DNA from: a virus | DNA length: 25,611 nt | Direction: 5' to 3' (one strand) | Virus record (IMG/VR): IMGVR_UViG_3300025767_000112 | Location: 1-25,611 of that record | Shown here: positions 5,922 through 15,700 of the stretch, piece after piece | How the letters are laid out: the number at the start of each line of letters is the position of its first letter | Numbering within the stretch: the stretch's first letter is position 1 | Position numbers and translations under genes: made by a program | Notes under the pieces: generated by a model | What the model was told of the DNA's origin: nothing | The model's database searches: none | Seen by the model: the letters and a program-made list of their open reading frames with translations, nothing else

Positions 5922-8489
5922 ATGGCAGAACCACAAAATGGTCGCATAGGCGGCGGCGTATTAAAAGATAATTTGTTACGCCAAGGTGTCGACTTAGCTT
6001 TCGATACAACTCTTTTATACTTAAAAGTAAACGGCGAAGTCCAAGGTAATGTCGGAGCTCCAGAGTACGACGACGGCGATCCTAATTTTGGTCTTGGATT
6101 AGGAAACAGGGGCTCGATAGCACAAGGCATTGGTATTAATACAAATGCACCAACGCATGAACTAACAGTTCCAAATCCAATAAGAACTGCACACTTACGT
6201 GTAACAAATAACGCTGATATCACCGGCAGCGGCGATTTTCAAATTAATGCTAGCAGTATTACGCATTTTGGCGGCGGCGACATAAATTTAGTTGCAGCTA
6301 ATAATATTTTTGCTACTGCTATTGCAACAGACGATTTAAAAATAGATTTTAATACAATTAGTACAACTACTCCAAATACTAATATTGAATTACGTCCTAA
6401 TGGCAACGGTACAGTTAATATTCAGAGCAATTGGAATATTACAGGCAGTTTACACTCAACTGGAAACATAACATTTGGCGGCAATCTTACACTCGGTAAC
6501 GATGACCAAGATAATGTAAGTTTTGCTGCTGATGTTGCCAGTGATATTGTTCCAGACCAAACTAACACAAGTGATTTAGGTTCAGTGTCTAAACAATGGT
6601 TGGGAATTTATAGTAATTTACTTAACGGCGAAGCTGTTAATATTGATGAACTTGTTGTCGGCGGCGCTGGCTCGAGTCTAGCACGTAGACAAGGTAATAC
6701 ATTTTATGTTAGTACACTAGGCAGCGATACTAATGTAGGAGATCATCAACACGGTGCATTTCGCACACTGAAACATGCACTTGCACAAAATGATGGAAGT
6801 TCATCAGGTCCGACCGTTATTCATATATTTCCTGGAGAGTACGAAGAAGATTTTCCACTAACTGTTCCTTCACATGTGAACATTAAAGGCGAAGATATAA
6901 GAAATACAATTATTAAACCAACAGTTGCTACGCAAAGCAATAATGCATTTTTATTAGAAGATGACGTAATTATTGAAGATCTTACTATTAAAGATTTCTT
7001 TAGTCCAGGACATGCATTTAGTTTTACGGCTGGCGGCTTAGTAAACACACGTTCGCCATATATTAGAAACGTAACAGTTATTACAAAAGGTAGTGTAACT
7101 AGTGCAAGCGACCCAAGAGGATTTAATCAAGGCGATGCAGGCAAAGGTGCGCTAATTGATGGAGCAGTATTAGATAGTACAAGTTTAGAAGCCAGTATGT
7201 TATTTCACAGTGTGACATTCATTACACCTGGCGTTGATTGTATTACAATGACAAATGGTGTAAGAGTAGAATGGCTTAACAGTTTTACATACTTTGCTAA
7301 TAGAGGACTGTATGCTACACAAGGCGCCAGTGGTAAATTGATGCCTAATGCATCTATACGTTATGGCGCAGAAGTTAGAGCAATTGGATCGGCGTGTGTA
7401 TATGGTAATTATGGTGCAGTTGCAGACGGCGCAAATACATTAATGTATCTAGTAGGACAGAACTTTGCTTACATTGGCACAGGCGGTGATGTAAGTAATG
7501 ATAAAACGCTTACAGTTCAAAGTCAAGAAACAATTGAATTAAATTCTGGAAGTATTGTTTATACAAGCACTGACGCTACTGGAACATTTAGAGTCGGTGA
7601 TAACTTTTATGTAGACTTTGAAACTGGAGAAACTAGTATAAATGCTGACACTATTGACTTCAGTGGCATCGGATCGATAACTGTAAATAATGGAGCTGGC
7701 TCAACTTATATTGACGGTAGTAGAGTTGATGCTAGTAATATAAGAATAACCGGTAATACTATTACTACTATTAATGGAGATTTAAATTTATCGCCTACTA
7801 CAGAATTGTTTATTACTGATAATAATGCAGGATTAATTGTTAGTAGAGGTACTGATATTCAGCGCAATAACGAAGCAGCTGATATTAGATATAACACACA
7901 AACAGATTTATTTGAAGGATTTTCATCAGGTAATTTAAGTTTCGGCGGCATATACTCAAGTGATAGACAAGAAGGTATCGACGCACATGATACTAATAAT
8001 ACTATTATATTAACAGCAGCAGGAGTTCAAGTAGGTTCTATTGATAGTAACAGTACTAATTTACATGGCCTTTCGACTGGCGATGTATTATTTGACAATA
8101 ATCTTGTAACAACAACACTAAGTAATTCAGACTTAGAACTTAGAAGAACAACTGCTGCAAACGTAGTTGATGTATTTGATTTTAATATAAAAGAAAATAA
8201 CTTTTCTAATTCTAGTAATAATTTATTAACAATATCTTCTACTAACAGAGGATATGTAAAATTCAATAGTACTACGGGGTTGGTTATTCCTATTGGCCCT
8301 ATTGCAGATAGAAATAGTTCTCCGGTATCAGGCGAAACTAGGTATAACACAGAAACTCCTGGGGGTGAATATTTAGAAACTTACAACGGAGAAACTGAAT
8401 CTTGGCAGCGCAGTGCAGGCGAAGGTGAAGAAGTTACTGATGACGTCTTAAAAGAACTAGTTGATTTATATGTCCTTGTACTGGGATAA
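5922..8489 (+). CDS. Beta-helix tail fibre protein (855 aa), paralog A1
   Basis: Large fibre-type protein, probably trimeric. Domains in order: an N-terminal anchor (about 1-40, GRIGGGVLKDNLLRQGVDLA) shared with the next fibre; strand ladders with GNGTVNIQSNWNITGS; a collar motif at about 190-231 (DQDNVSFAADVASDIVP, then LGSVSKQWLGIY); a pectin-lyase-like right-handed beta-helix from about 259 (FYVSTLGSDTNVG, IHIFPGEYEEDFPLTVP, NIKGEDIRNT) to about 550; an FRVGDNFYVDFETG segment near 556; and C-terminal GPIADRN and GETRYN motifs around 790-830, ending in YVLVLG. Such beta-helices bind or cleave surface polysaccharides; no catalytic residues can be assigned here. It has its own late promoter-like box and an AAAGGAG ribosome site. 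It is the simplest scaffold of four paralogs and lacks their inserted domains. Confidence 0.88.
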   Translation: MAEPQNGRIGGGVLKDNLLRQGVDLAFDTTLLYLKVNGEVQGNVGAPEYDDGDPNFGLGLGNRGSIAQGIGINTNAPTHELTVPNPIRTAHLRVTNNADITGSGDFQINASSITHFGGGDINLVAANNIFATAIATDDLKIDFNTISTTTPNTNIELRPNGNGTVNIQSNWNITGSLHSTGNITFGGNLTLGNDDQDNVSFAADVASDIVPDQTNTSDLGSVSKQWLGIYSNLLNGEAVNIDELVVGGAGSSLARRQGNTFYVSTLGSDTNVGDHQHGAFRTLKHALAQNDGSSSGPTVIHIFPGEYEEDFPLTVPSHVNIKGEDIRNTIIKPTVATQSNNAFLLEDDVIIEDLTIKDFFSPGHAFSFTAGGLVNTRSPYIRNVTVITKGSVTSASDPRGFNQGDAGKGALIDGAVLDSTSLEASMLFHSVTFITPGVDCITMTNGVRVEWLNSFTYFANRGLYATQGASGKLMPNASIRYGAEVRAIGSACVYGNYGAVADGANTLMYLVGQNFAYIGTGGDVSNDKTLTVQSQETIELNSGSIVYTSTDATGTFRVGDNFYVDFETGETSINADTIDFSGIGSITVNNGAGSTYIDGSRVDASNIRITGNTITTINGDLNLSPTTELFITDNNAGLIVSRGTDIQRNNEAADIRYNTQTDLFEGFSSGNLSFGGIYSSDRQEGIDAHDTNNTIILTAAGVQVGSIDSNSTNLHGLSTGDVLFDNNLVTTTLSNSDLELRRTTAANVVDVFDFNIKENNFSNSSNNLLTISSTNRGYVKFNSTTGLVIPIGPIADRNSSPVSGETRYNTETPGGEYLETYNGETESWQRSAGEGEEVTDDVLKELVDLYVLVLG

Positions 8490-8500
8490 TTTTCCAAAAC

Positions 8501-8508
8501 GATAAATA
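8501..8508 (+). promoter_or_regulatory. Late promoter-like box GATAAATA
   Basis: GATAAATACTA lies 12 bases after the stop of the 855-aa fibre and is identical over eleven bases to the box at 3446. Initiation near 8514 would leave a leader of about 110 bases before the next gene, the longest in the window. Confidence 0.65.
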
Positions 8509-8623
8509 CTATTAATGCAATGCAGCGACCCTTGCTTGCAGGTTCATACTGTGGTTAACCAGCAAAGAGTCGAAAGACTGAGAATTTGGCTAGAGGGACA
8601 GGATCCCCGTTTAAGGAGAAGAG
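8509..8623 (+). other. Structured leader of the 1117-aa fibre gene
   Basis: This untranslated stretch is dense in small hairpins. TTGCT/AGCAA arms can close around GGTT/AACC between about 8532 and 8565. AGTC-GAAA-GACT at 8568-8579 is a 4-bp stem with a GNRA-type loop. GGGA-CAGGA-TCCC lies at 8595-8607, just before the AAGGAGAAG ribosome site. It shares with the leader at 3454-3539 the starting phrase GATAAATACTA...TAATG and a TGCAG...GACCC segment. Regulation by RNA structure is inference. Confidence 0.45.
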
Positions 8624-11600
8624 ATGGCTATAGGTCGCATTAGTGGTCCGCTCTTAAAGGCAAACTTACTTCGCCAAGGAGTAAATCTAGCTTTTGAGAA
8701 CGACTTACTATTTTTAGATGTTAATAATAACCGCATAGGCATTAATCTCGGATTAAACGGCGGCGATCCATCTAACCCTATATTACCCCAATACGACTTA
8801 GACGTTGGCGGCACTATTCAAACACAAAACTTAATATCTACAACCAGCGCACAGATTGCTAATGTAAATATTACTGGAAATACAATATCGACAATTTCTG
8901 ACACACTAACATTAGGAACTAATGATAATGTTGTATATCAAAACAAACTGGTTATTGATAGTTTAGATTTAGAAAATAATGTTATTAGTTCAAACGAAAC
9001 TAATGCAAACATTGAATTTGCTCCCAATGGTACTGGCACTGTAGAGATATTTGCAGATACAAATGTAACAGGAAATATTACTGCAACGGGAAATATTACT
9101 GCTGACGGTAATATTACTATTGGTGATGCAGACACTGACAACGTTACATTTAACGCAGAAATTAATTCAAACATCGTTCCAGACGCTACTAACACATATA
9201 ACTTAGGTAGTCCTACAAAACAATGGGCTGACGTCAGAACACAAAACTTTTACGCCGGGACAGTTACTACAGCAGCAATTGTAGTTGACGGTGTAGACAT
9301 TGCACTGCGTCAAGGAAATATATATTACGTTGCTGAAAACGGCAGCGACAGCTATTCGGGTGACCATCCTAATGATCCATACGGTTCATTAAAGTTTGCA
9401 CTAACACAAGCAACTAGCGGTGATACAATTCACATTTATCCAGGAGTATACCAAGAGATATTCCCAATGACTGTTCCTGCAGGTGTAACTGTAAAAGGTC
9501 ACACAATGCGTGGAGTTAACATTACTCCAACTGCCGGAACAAATAGTAATGATGCATTTTTAGTTAATGCAGGTGTAACAATTGAAGACTTGACTATTTC
9601 AGGATTCTACACAGGCTATGCATTTAAGTTTGCTCCTGGATTTGCAGTATCAGGAAATAACCGCTCGCCTTATATTAGAAACATAAGTGTCATTACTCAA
9701 GGAAGCGTTACAAGCGCCGCAGACCCAAGAGGCTTTGCGCAAGGTGATGCTGGTAAAGGAGCGTACATAGACGGGTCCGTAGCGGGCGCTACAAGCTTGG
9801 AAGCTAGTATGCTGTTCCATAGTGCCACATTTATTACACCCGGCGTAGACGCTATTACAATAACTAACGGCGCTAGAGTAGAATGGTTAAACAGCTTTAC
9901 ATACTTTGCTAATCGTGGTATTTACGGTGTAGATGGTGTCACAGGCTTACGAGGAAGCGGACAGACAGCAGTTAGAGTAGATGACTTAACAGGTACTATC
10001 GTAGATGGAAACACGTTTACATACTACGACACAGATGGCGTAACAGTTCTTGCAACAGGTACTATTAACGGTGTAGATGCAGATGGTAAGTTTTATGTAG
10101 ACGGAAATCTAACAGGATTAGAAACTGCTGGCGAACGCGGCGGCAAAATCATAACCAAGTACGGAACACCTACTACAGACACAACTGTTAAAAAGTTCGG
10201 CACAAGTAGTTTAGAACTTAACGGAACTACTGACTACTTAGGCGTTGCATCAAATAACGACTTTGGGTTTGGTACAGACGATTACACTGTTGAAGGTTGG
10301 TTTTATTTTAATAGTGTAGCTGCTATTACAAACTTATTCGATTTTAGAGCAGGTGCAGGATCAGACGTAGCACCAGTAGTTTATATTGATGCGGGCGGCG
10401 AATTACGTTTTTATTCTTACAGTGCAGATAGAATTACAGGATCAACATTAACAACAGCAACTTGGTATCATATTGCAGTTAGTCGCAGTGGCAACGATAC
10501 AAAGTTATTTTTAAACGGTGCATTAGAAGGAACGTGGACTGTAGCAGCAACAGATTACGATGTTGCAAAACCTCTTATAATTGGTGCACGGTGGGATGCT
10601 GCAAATAAACTTGACGGTTATGTAGACGAATTTAGAGTTACAAAAGGGTTAGCACGTTATACTGGTGCATTTGTACAACCTTTATCAGAATTTGCAAGTG
10701 ATAGTAATACTAAGTTACTATTGCATTTTAATAATGCAGTTGACGGTGCAAGTACATTTATAGACGATACTACTAACTCACAAGATTTACGTTTTAGTAA
10801 TGGAGCAACAGCTACATTCTGTACATTAGCAGATCAAACAGAATTTGGTGCAGAAGTACGTGCAATTGCAAGTGCGTGTGTATACGGCAACTACGGTATT
10901 GTAGGAGACGGTCCAGGTGTACTAATGTACTTGATTAGTCAAAACTTAGCATACATTGGTGTAGGCAAAGAAGTTGATAATGACGAAACTGGTGTAATAC
11001 AAGCAAATGAAGTTGTCGAATTAAGCAATGCACAAATAAGATATAGCAGTGTAGATCACAAAGGTGATTTTAGAGTTGGTGATTTATTTTATGTAAATCA
11101 AGAAGACGGTACAGTAGACTTTGGCAGTTCGACGTTTAATATTAATACATCTCAAGGTTTAACAATCACTACAGGCGGCAGCACAACGACCATCACAGGC
11201 GACAGGTTCGATACTGGAAATTTACGCCTAAGTGGAAACACTATATCAAGTTTAAGCGGTGATATTAACTTGGATGCAGATAGCGGCACAGTTAGAATTA
11301 ACTCTACGAGTGCCCTACAGCTACCAAAAGGAAGTACTGCAAGTCGTCCTACTCCAGCAACAGGTATGATTCGTTATAATACCGATACAGCATTGTACGA
11401 AGGTTATGACGGCAACTGGATGGCACTTAACGGTGTTTATGATTTAGATTTAGACACACGTATCACAGCAGAACTTACTCCTGGCGCAAACGATGGTGTA
11501 ATTAGATTCTATATTCAAGACAGCGTAGTTACAACAATTGATGCAGATAAGTTATCTACTCCGAGAATAGAAGTAGACGATATAAGTATCGATGGAAATA

Positions 11601-11977
11601 GTATTACTACTGAAACAGCTAATACTGACTTAACATTAAGCGCAAACGGAACTGGGTCTGTAGTAATTGACAATCTTGCATTTAAAGATTCGACAATTAC
11701 AAATAGAGAAGTAGACGGCATATTAAACTTTCAGCAAGAAGGCAATGGCTACTTTAAAATTGAAGGAACTAACGGATTTGTTGTTCCGGTCGGAAATAGT
11801 GGACAGCGTCCTGCTTCTGCATACCGAGAAACTGGTATGACTCGCTTTAACACTGAGCAAGGTTATTTAGAAATTTGGGACGGAAACAGTTGGGTATCTG
11901 TGGCAGGTGCTTCAGGTGCAATTACATTTGCAGCAGCCGAAGACCTAGCAGTTGAATACGTACTAACATTAGGATAA
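8624..11977 (+). CDS. Beta-helix tail fibre protein with LamG-like insert (1117 aa), paralog A2
   Basis: Paralog of the 855-aa fibre. It shares the anchor (about 1-40, GPLLKANLLRQGVNLAFEN), a GNITATGNITADGNITIG ladder, the collar (about 166-212, DTDNVTFNAEINSNIVP, then LGSPTKQWADV), the pectin-lyase-like helix from about 231 (YYVAENGSDSYSGDHPND, IHIYPGVYQEIFPMTVP), FRVGDLFYVN near 815, and two C-terminal motifs (ASRPTPATGMIRYNTD near 900; GQRPASAYRETGMTRFN near 1055), ending YVLTLG. Between FTYFANRG and GAEVRA it carries about 300 extra residues (436-741). These include a LamG/concanavalin-like domain at about 525-705: SSLELNGTTDYLGV, YTVEGWFYF, TWYHIAVSRSG, KLFLNGALEGTW, LIIGARWD, GYVDEFRVTKGLARY. 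LamG folds commonly bind glycans, so the insert likely adds receptor specificity. Confidence 0.9.
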   Translation: MAIGRISGPLLKANLLRQGVNLAFENDLLFLDVNNNRIGINLGLNGGDPSNPILPQYDLDVGGTIQTQNLISTTSAQIANVNITGNTISTISDTLTLGTNDNVVYQNKLVIDSLDLENNVISSNETNANIEFAPNGTGTVEIFADTNVTGNITATGNITADGNITIGDADTDNVTFNAEINSNIVPDATNTYNLGSPTKQWADVRTQNFYAGTVTTAAIVVDGVDIALRQGNIYYVAENGSDSYSGDHPNDPYGSLKFALTQATSGDTIHIYPGVYQEIFPMTVPAGVTVKGHTMRGVNITPTAGTNSNDAFLVNAGVTIEDLTISGFYTGYAFKFAPGFAVSGNNRSPYIRNISVITQGSVTSAADPRGFAQGDAGKGAYIDGSVAGATSLEASMLFHSATFITPGVDAITITNGARVEWLNSFTYFANRGIYGVDGVTGLRGSGQTAVRVDDLTGTIVDGNTFTYYDTDGVTVLATGTINGVDADGKFYVDGNLTGLETAGERGGKIITKYGTPTTDTTVKKFGTSSLELNGTTDYLGVASNNDFGFGTDDYTVEGWFYFNSVAAITNLFDFRAGAGSDVAPVVYIDAGGELRFYSYSADRITGSTLTTATWYHIAVSRSGNDTKLFLNGALEGTWTVAATDYDVAKPLIIGARWDAANKLDGYVDEFRVTKGLARYTGAFVQPLSEFASDSNTKLLLHFNNAVDGASTFIDDTTNSQDLRFSNGATATFCTLADQTEFGAEVRAIASACVYGNYGIVGDGPGVLMYLISQNLAYIGVGKEVDNDETGVIQANEVVELSNAQIRYSSVDHKGDFRVGDLFYVNQEDGTVDFGSSTFNINTSQGLTITTGGSTTTITGDRFDTGNLRLSGNTISSLSGDINLDADSGTVRINSTSALQLPKGSTASRPTPATGMIRYNTDTALYEGYDGNWMALNGVYDLDLDTRITAELTPGANDGVIRFYIQDSVVTTIDADKLSTPRIEVDDISIDGNSITTETANTDLTLSANGTGSVVIDNLAFKDSTITNREVDGILNFQQEGNGYFKIEGTNGFVVPVGNSGQRPASAYRETGMTRFNTEQGYLEIWDGNSWVSVAGASGAITFAAAEDLAVEYVLTLG

Positions 11978-11983
11978 GATGAA

Positions 11984-12313
11984 ATGGCAACAACATTTAA
12001 AAATAAAATAATAACAGAAGTAGGCATAGCACCTGTAGTAGCAATAGCAACTGATGCTAATACTAGAAGTACCATTATAGGAATAAGTCTTGCAAATATT
12101 ACCGATGGAATAATATATGCAAATGTACTAGTTAAATCGGACGATAGTGTCATAGGATACTTTTTGAAGAATGTAATAGTACCGCCAAACACTAGTTTAA
12201 GGGCATTAAGTGCAGGCGAAAAATTAATTCTTGCACCAGAAAACCAGTTATTAATAGCAGCAGATCAAAACGAAGGTCTTGATGCTATTATAAGTTATGT
12301 AGATATTGTATAA
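11984..12313 (+). CDS. ~110-aa beta-sandwich protein, paralog 2 of 3
   Basis: 109 aa, function unknown, the most diverged of the three small beta-rich paralogs. It keeps the layout: an early strand pair (STIIGISLANITDG), a middle segment (YFLKNVIVPPNTSLRAL), the turn GEKLILAPENQLLI, and a closing strand (AIISYVDIV) like the ATVSYLEV end of the protein at 4983. It starts six bases after the stop of the 1117-aa fibre with only a weak AGGATAAG-like ribosome site, suggesting it depends on translation of the fibre. The conserved position beside fibre genes points to a virion accessory, cap or chaperone role, but nothing in the sequence proves it. Confidence 0.75.
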   Translation: MATTFKNKIITEVGIAPVVAIATDANTRSTIIGISLANITDGIIYANVLVKSDDSVIGYFLKNVIVPPNTSLRALSAGEKLILAPENQLLIAADQNEGLDAIISYVDIV

Positions 12314-12324
12314 GGAATAAAGAT

Positions 12325-12693
12325 ATGTCAAATTACACAGGAATGTCTCCAGAGAATATGATGAGCGCAGTACCGAACAGATTCTTTTACGGGTTTCGTA
12401 GAACGGATGCTGGCGAATTATTTCTAGCAAAATCGGATCAAATGAGCGGCACAGATGATATAACAATCAACAAAGCCGGAGAAACAGATGATAACTTTAC
12501 TGACTTTGAACAAGGACAAGACTTTTATGAAGGCAGAGATGTTTATCATAATTTAGTATATAAAAATTTAAACTACGAGCAATTTAGATGGGATGATAGA
12601 AATATTTATTATTATGTAAATGCCGAAGGCGAACTTGTTGCAAGGTTAAATAAAGCATACACATACCCTACCGGAACTAGTTCAGAAGGTTAA
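12325..12693 (+). CDS. Hypothetical 122-aa acidic, Tyr-rich protein
   Basis: No function recognised. The start at 12325 has a TAAGGAAT ribosome site. The protein is soluble-looking, acidic and rich in Tyr, Phe, Asp and Asn: NRFFYGFRRTDAGELFLAKS, a DDNFTDFEQGQDFYEGRDVY stretch and WDDRNIYYYVNAEGELVARL. There is no signal peptide, membrane span or cysteine. The ELFLAK and GELVARL strands look like paired beta-hairpins. It lies between the 1117-aa and 1332-aa fibres in a tightly packed run (11 and 15 bases to its neighbours), so it is probably expressed with them and may be a connector or accessory subunit. Confidence 0.75.
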   Translation: MSNYTGMSPENMMSAVPNRFFYGFRRTDAGELFLAKSDQMSGTDDITINKAGETDDNFTDFEQGQDFYEGRDVYHNLVYKNLNYEQFRWDDRNIYYYVNAEGELVARLNKAYTYPTGTSSEG

Positions 12694-12708
12694 AAATAGG
12701 AAAATAAC

Positions 12709-15700
12709 ATGGCAGATTTTAAATTAAATCGTATACGATATAACTGGAAAGGCGATTGGGCCGCAGGAACTAATTACATTAAAGACGATGTAGTTAGATA
12801 TGGCAGCAGCACTTTTGTAATAACTGAAACCCATACTAGTTCTAGTAGCTTTTATAATGATTTTGGATTAGACCCTACTGATTTAACAGTAACCGTTGGA
12901 AGAAATGCAGGCAACACAGCTGATGTATTTTATATAAATGGCGTAGAAACTCCTACTTTAGAACTAAGGCAAGGAAGAACGTATATATTTAATCAAGATT
13001 CTGCTACTAATATTGCGGGCACAGAAAATCCATTACATTTAAGCACAACAGCTGACGGTAGCAATACTGGCGGCGGAATAGCATATCTTGGAAATGTTAA
13101 GTATTACTTAAACAGAGCAGAAGTCAGTAGTGAGGTGTACTCGTCGGTCCAATTTGGTGACGTTGGAACTGTCCGCAGAGAATTAAGAATTACTATAGAT
13201 CAGTACACTCCTGCAACTTTATATTATTATACATCCGAAACAGCTACGCCTAATGCTGGCAATTCCGTTGCTACAACACTAACTTCTAAATTAGAATTAA
13301 TGATGGAAGGTTCATCGTTTAGTTCTGTATGGACTATATCTACATTATATAATGAAGACGATGTTGTAGTTTATGGCGGCACAGTATATAGATGTCGCCG
13401 CTCGCACACAAGCGCGGCTACAACATTATTAGGTTTAGAAAATGACATCCAAGATTGGGTGGTAATATCTAGTTCAGACAGATGGACTAATAATTGGGTA
13501 GCGACTACACGGTACCTAGTTAATGATTTAGTTAAATTTGGTGGCACAATATATCGTTGTACCGTAGCACACACTGCAAACCCATTGTTTTCGACAGATT
13601 ATAGCAATTGGGAAATAGTCATACAAGAAGTTGATTATAAAATTGACTGGGTAACATCTACCGAATATAAAATTAATGATATTGTAAAATATGGCGGATC
13701 GTTATGGCGAGCTACAGTACTTCATACTTCTTCAGCATTTGGAGCAGACGCAGCCAACTGGGAAATATACTTAGATGGATTGGAGTTTGACAGTAATTGG
13801 GATATAACTACAGCCTATCAACAAGGCGACGTTGTTCGTTACGGCGGATATGCTTATCGAGCAGTAAGGTATAATGTAGCTGTTACACCACCTGGAAACA
13901 CCAGTGACTGGAGTGCAATTTATGAAAGATTTACGTTTGCTCAAGACTGGAACTCAGAAAGTGTTTATAATCCAGGGTCTGTAGTAAGATTAAACGGATA
14001 TGTTTACGAAGCTATTGCTGACAATACAGAACAGTTGCCTCCTAACGTATCTTATTGGAAAGTACTTATATCTGGAGAAGCTTGGACAGGACTTTGGACT
14101 ACTGGAAACGAGTATAAATTAGGAGATCTTTCTACTTACGGTTCTCATACATACAGATGTATACTTGCACACGTAGGAGATAATGGAAAAAGGCCTGACA
14201 ATGACTTAGCAGGCACTGGGACATACTGGACCATGCACGTTGAAGGTGACTTAAACAATGTGATGGCAGAGCAAGGCGACTTATTAACATATCAATCAGG
14301 GACTAAAGCACGATTAGGCAAAGGTGTAGAAGACAGTGCGTTAAGAGTAGCTAATAACGGTACAAGTTTAGAATGGGACTTGTTTGGAGATACTAGCAAC
14401 GTATTTTACGTAGCACCTAATGGAGTAAACAACCCTAATTCAGGTACAACTTTAAATCGTCCATTTCTTACTGTTCAATATGCATGTGAGCACATACGTA
14501 CTAATATAGATACGTCGACAAATAATGCTACGGTATTTGTTAAAACTGGTATTTACAAAGAAATTTTACCTATCAGCGTTCCACAAAATACAGCTATTGT
14601 AGGCGACGAACTGCGCAGCACGGTAATTATGCCAGCTACTGGATATGAAGCATCTAATATGTTTTATATGAGAAACGGCACTGGATTAAGAAATTGTACC
14701 TTGCAAGGACTTAATACCACACTAGGTGATGCAAATGATTTTGGAACTAAGCGTCCAATTAGTAATACAGCCTTTGTAAGTCTTGATCCAGGCGCAGGCA
14801 CTTCGGATCAATCTGTATGGATTACTAACAAATCACCGTATGTACAAAATGTATCAACGTTTGGTACTGGATGTACTGGTCTAAAAGTAGACGGAGAATT
14901 GCACGCCGGCGGCAACGATAGTATTGTTGCTAACGACTTTACACAAATTATATCAGATGGAATTGGAGTTTGGGTAACTGGACAAGGTAGATCAGAACTT
15001 GTGTCGGTGTTTACGTATTATTGTCATATTGGTTACTTAGCAGAAGCGGGCGGAAAAATTCGAGGAACTAACGGTAACAATTCTTATGGCACCTACGGGT
15101 CTGTATCTGAAGGAGTTGCGTTAACTGAAACTCCAATAACTGGTAAAATCGATAATTTCGCACAAGAAGCAACTGTAGGATTTATAACCACTGATGGCAA
15201 CAACATACTTGCACTAGAATATGCAAATGCAGGTTTAGGTTACGATGCAAGTACATCTTATACATTTACAGGAACTGGTTTTGGAGCAACAACATCTGCA
15301 GCAAACGTAGTAAACGGTGGAATTTTTGAAATACGATTAACTGCTCCTGATGACAACACAACACCAGGCGGCTCTGGCTATATTCTTATCACAAGCAATG
15401 CACAAGCTGGAACTACGTCTACAATTACATTTAGCCAAGGCGATGAAAATGAAGAAGCTAATTACTTAGGAATGAGAGTAGTGCTAGTCTCAGGAGCAGG
15501 AGCAGGACAATACGGTTATATTACTGCATATAATAGTGCAACAAAGGTTGCAACGCTAGCTAAAGAGTCAGATGGCACTCCTGGCTGGAATCACTGGACC
15601 GATGTAGCAGTTGTTGCACCAGACACAACTACTAGGTATCAAATTGAACCTAGAGTTACATTTAGTTCAGGCGCTGCAATTGCAAGAGTCGGAGTTGCAT

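Noticed and set aside
8490-8623. tRNA or small RNA gene in the long leader
   Set aside because: No cloverleaf with acceptor, anticodon and T-arm signatures could be drawn; the hairpins are short and fit a leader better.
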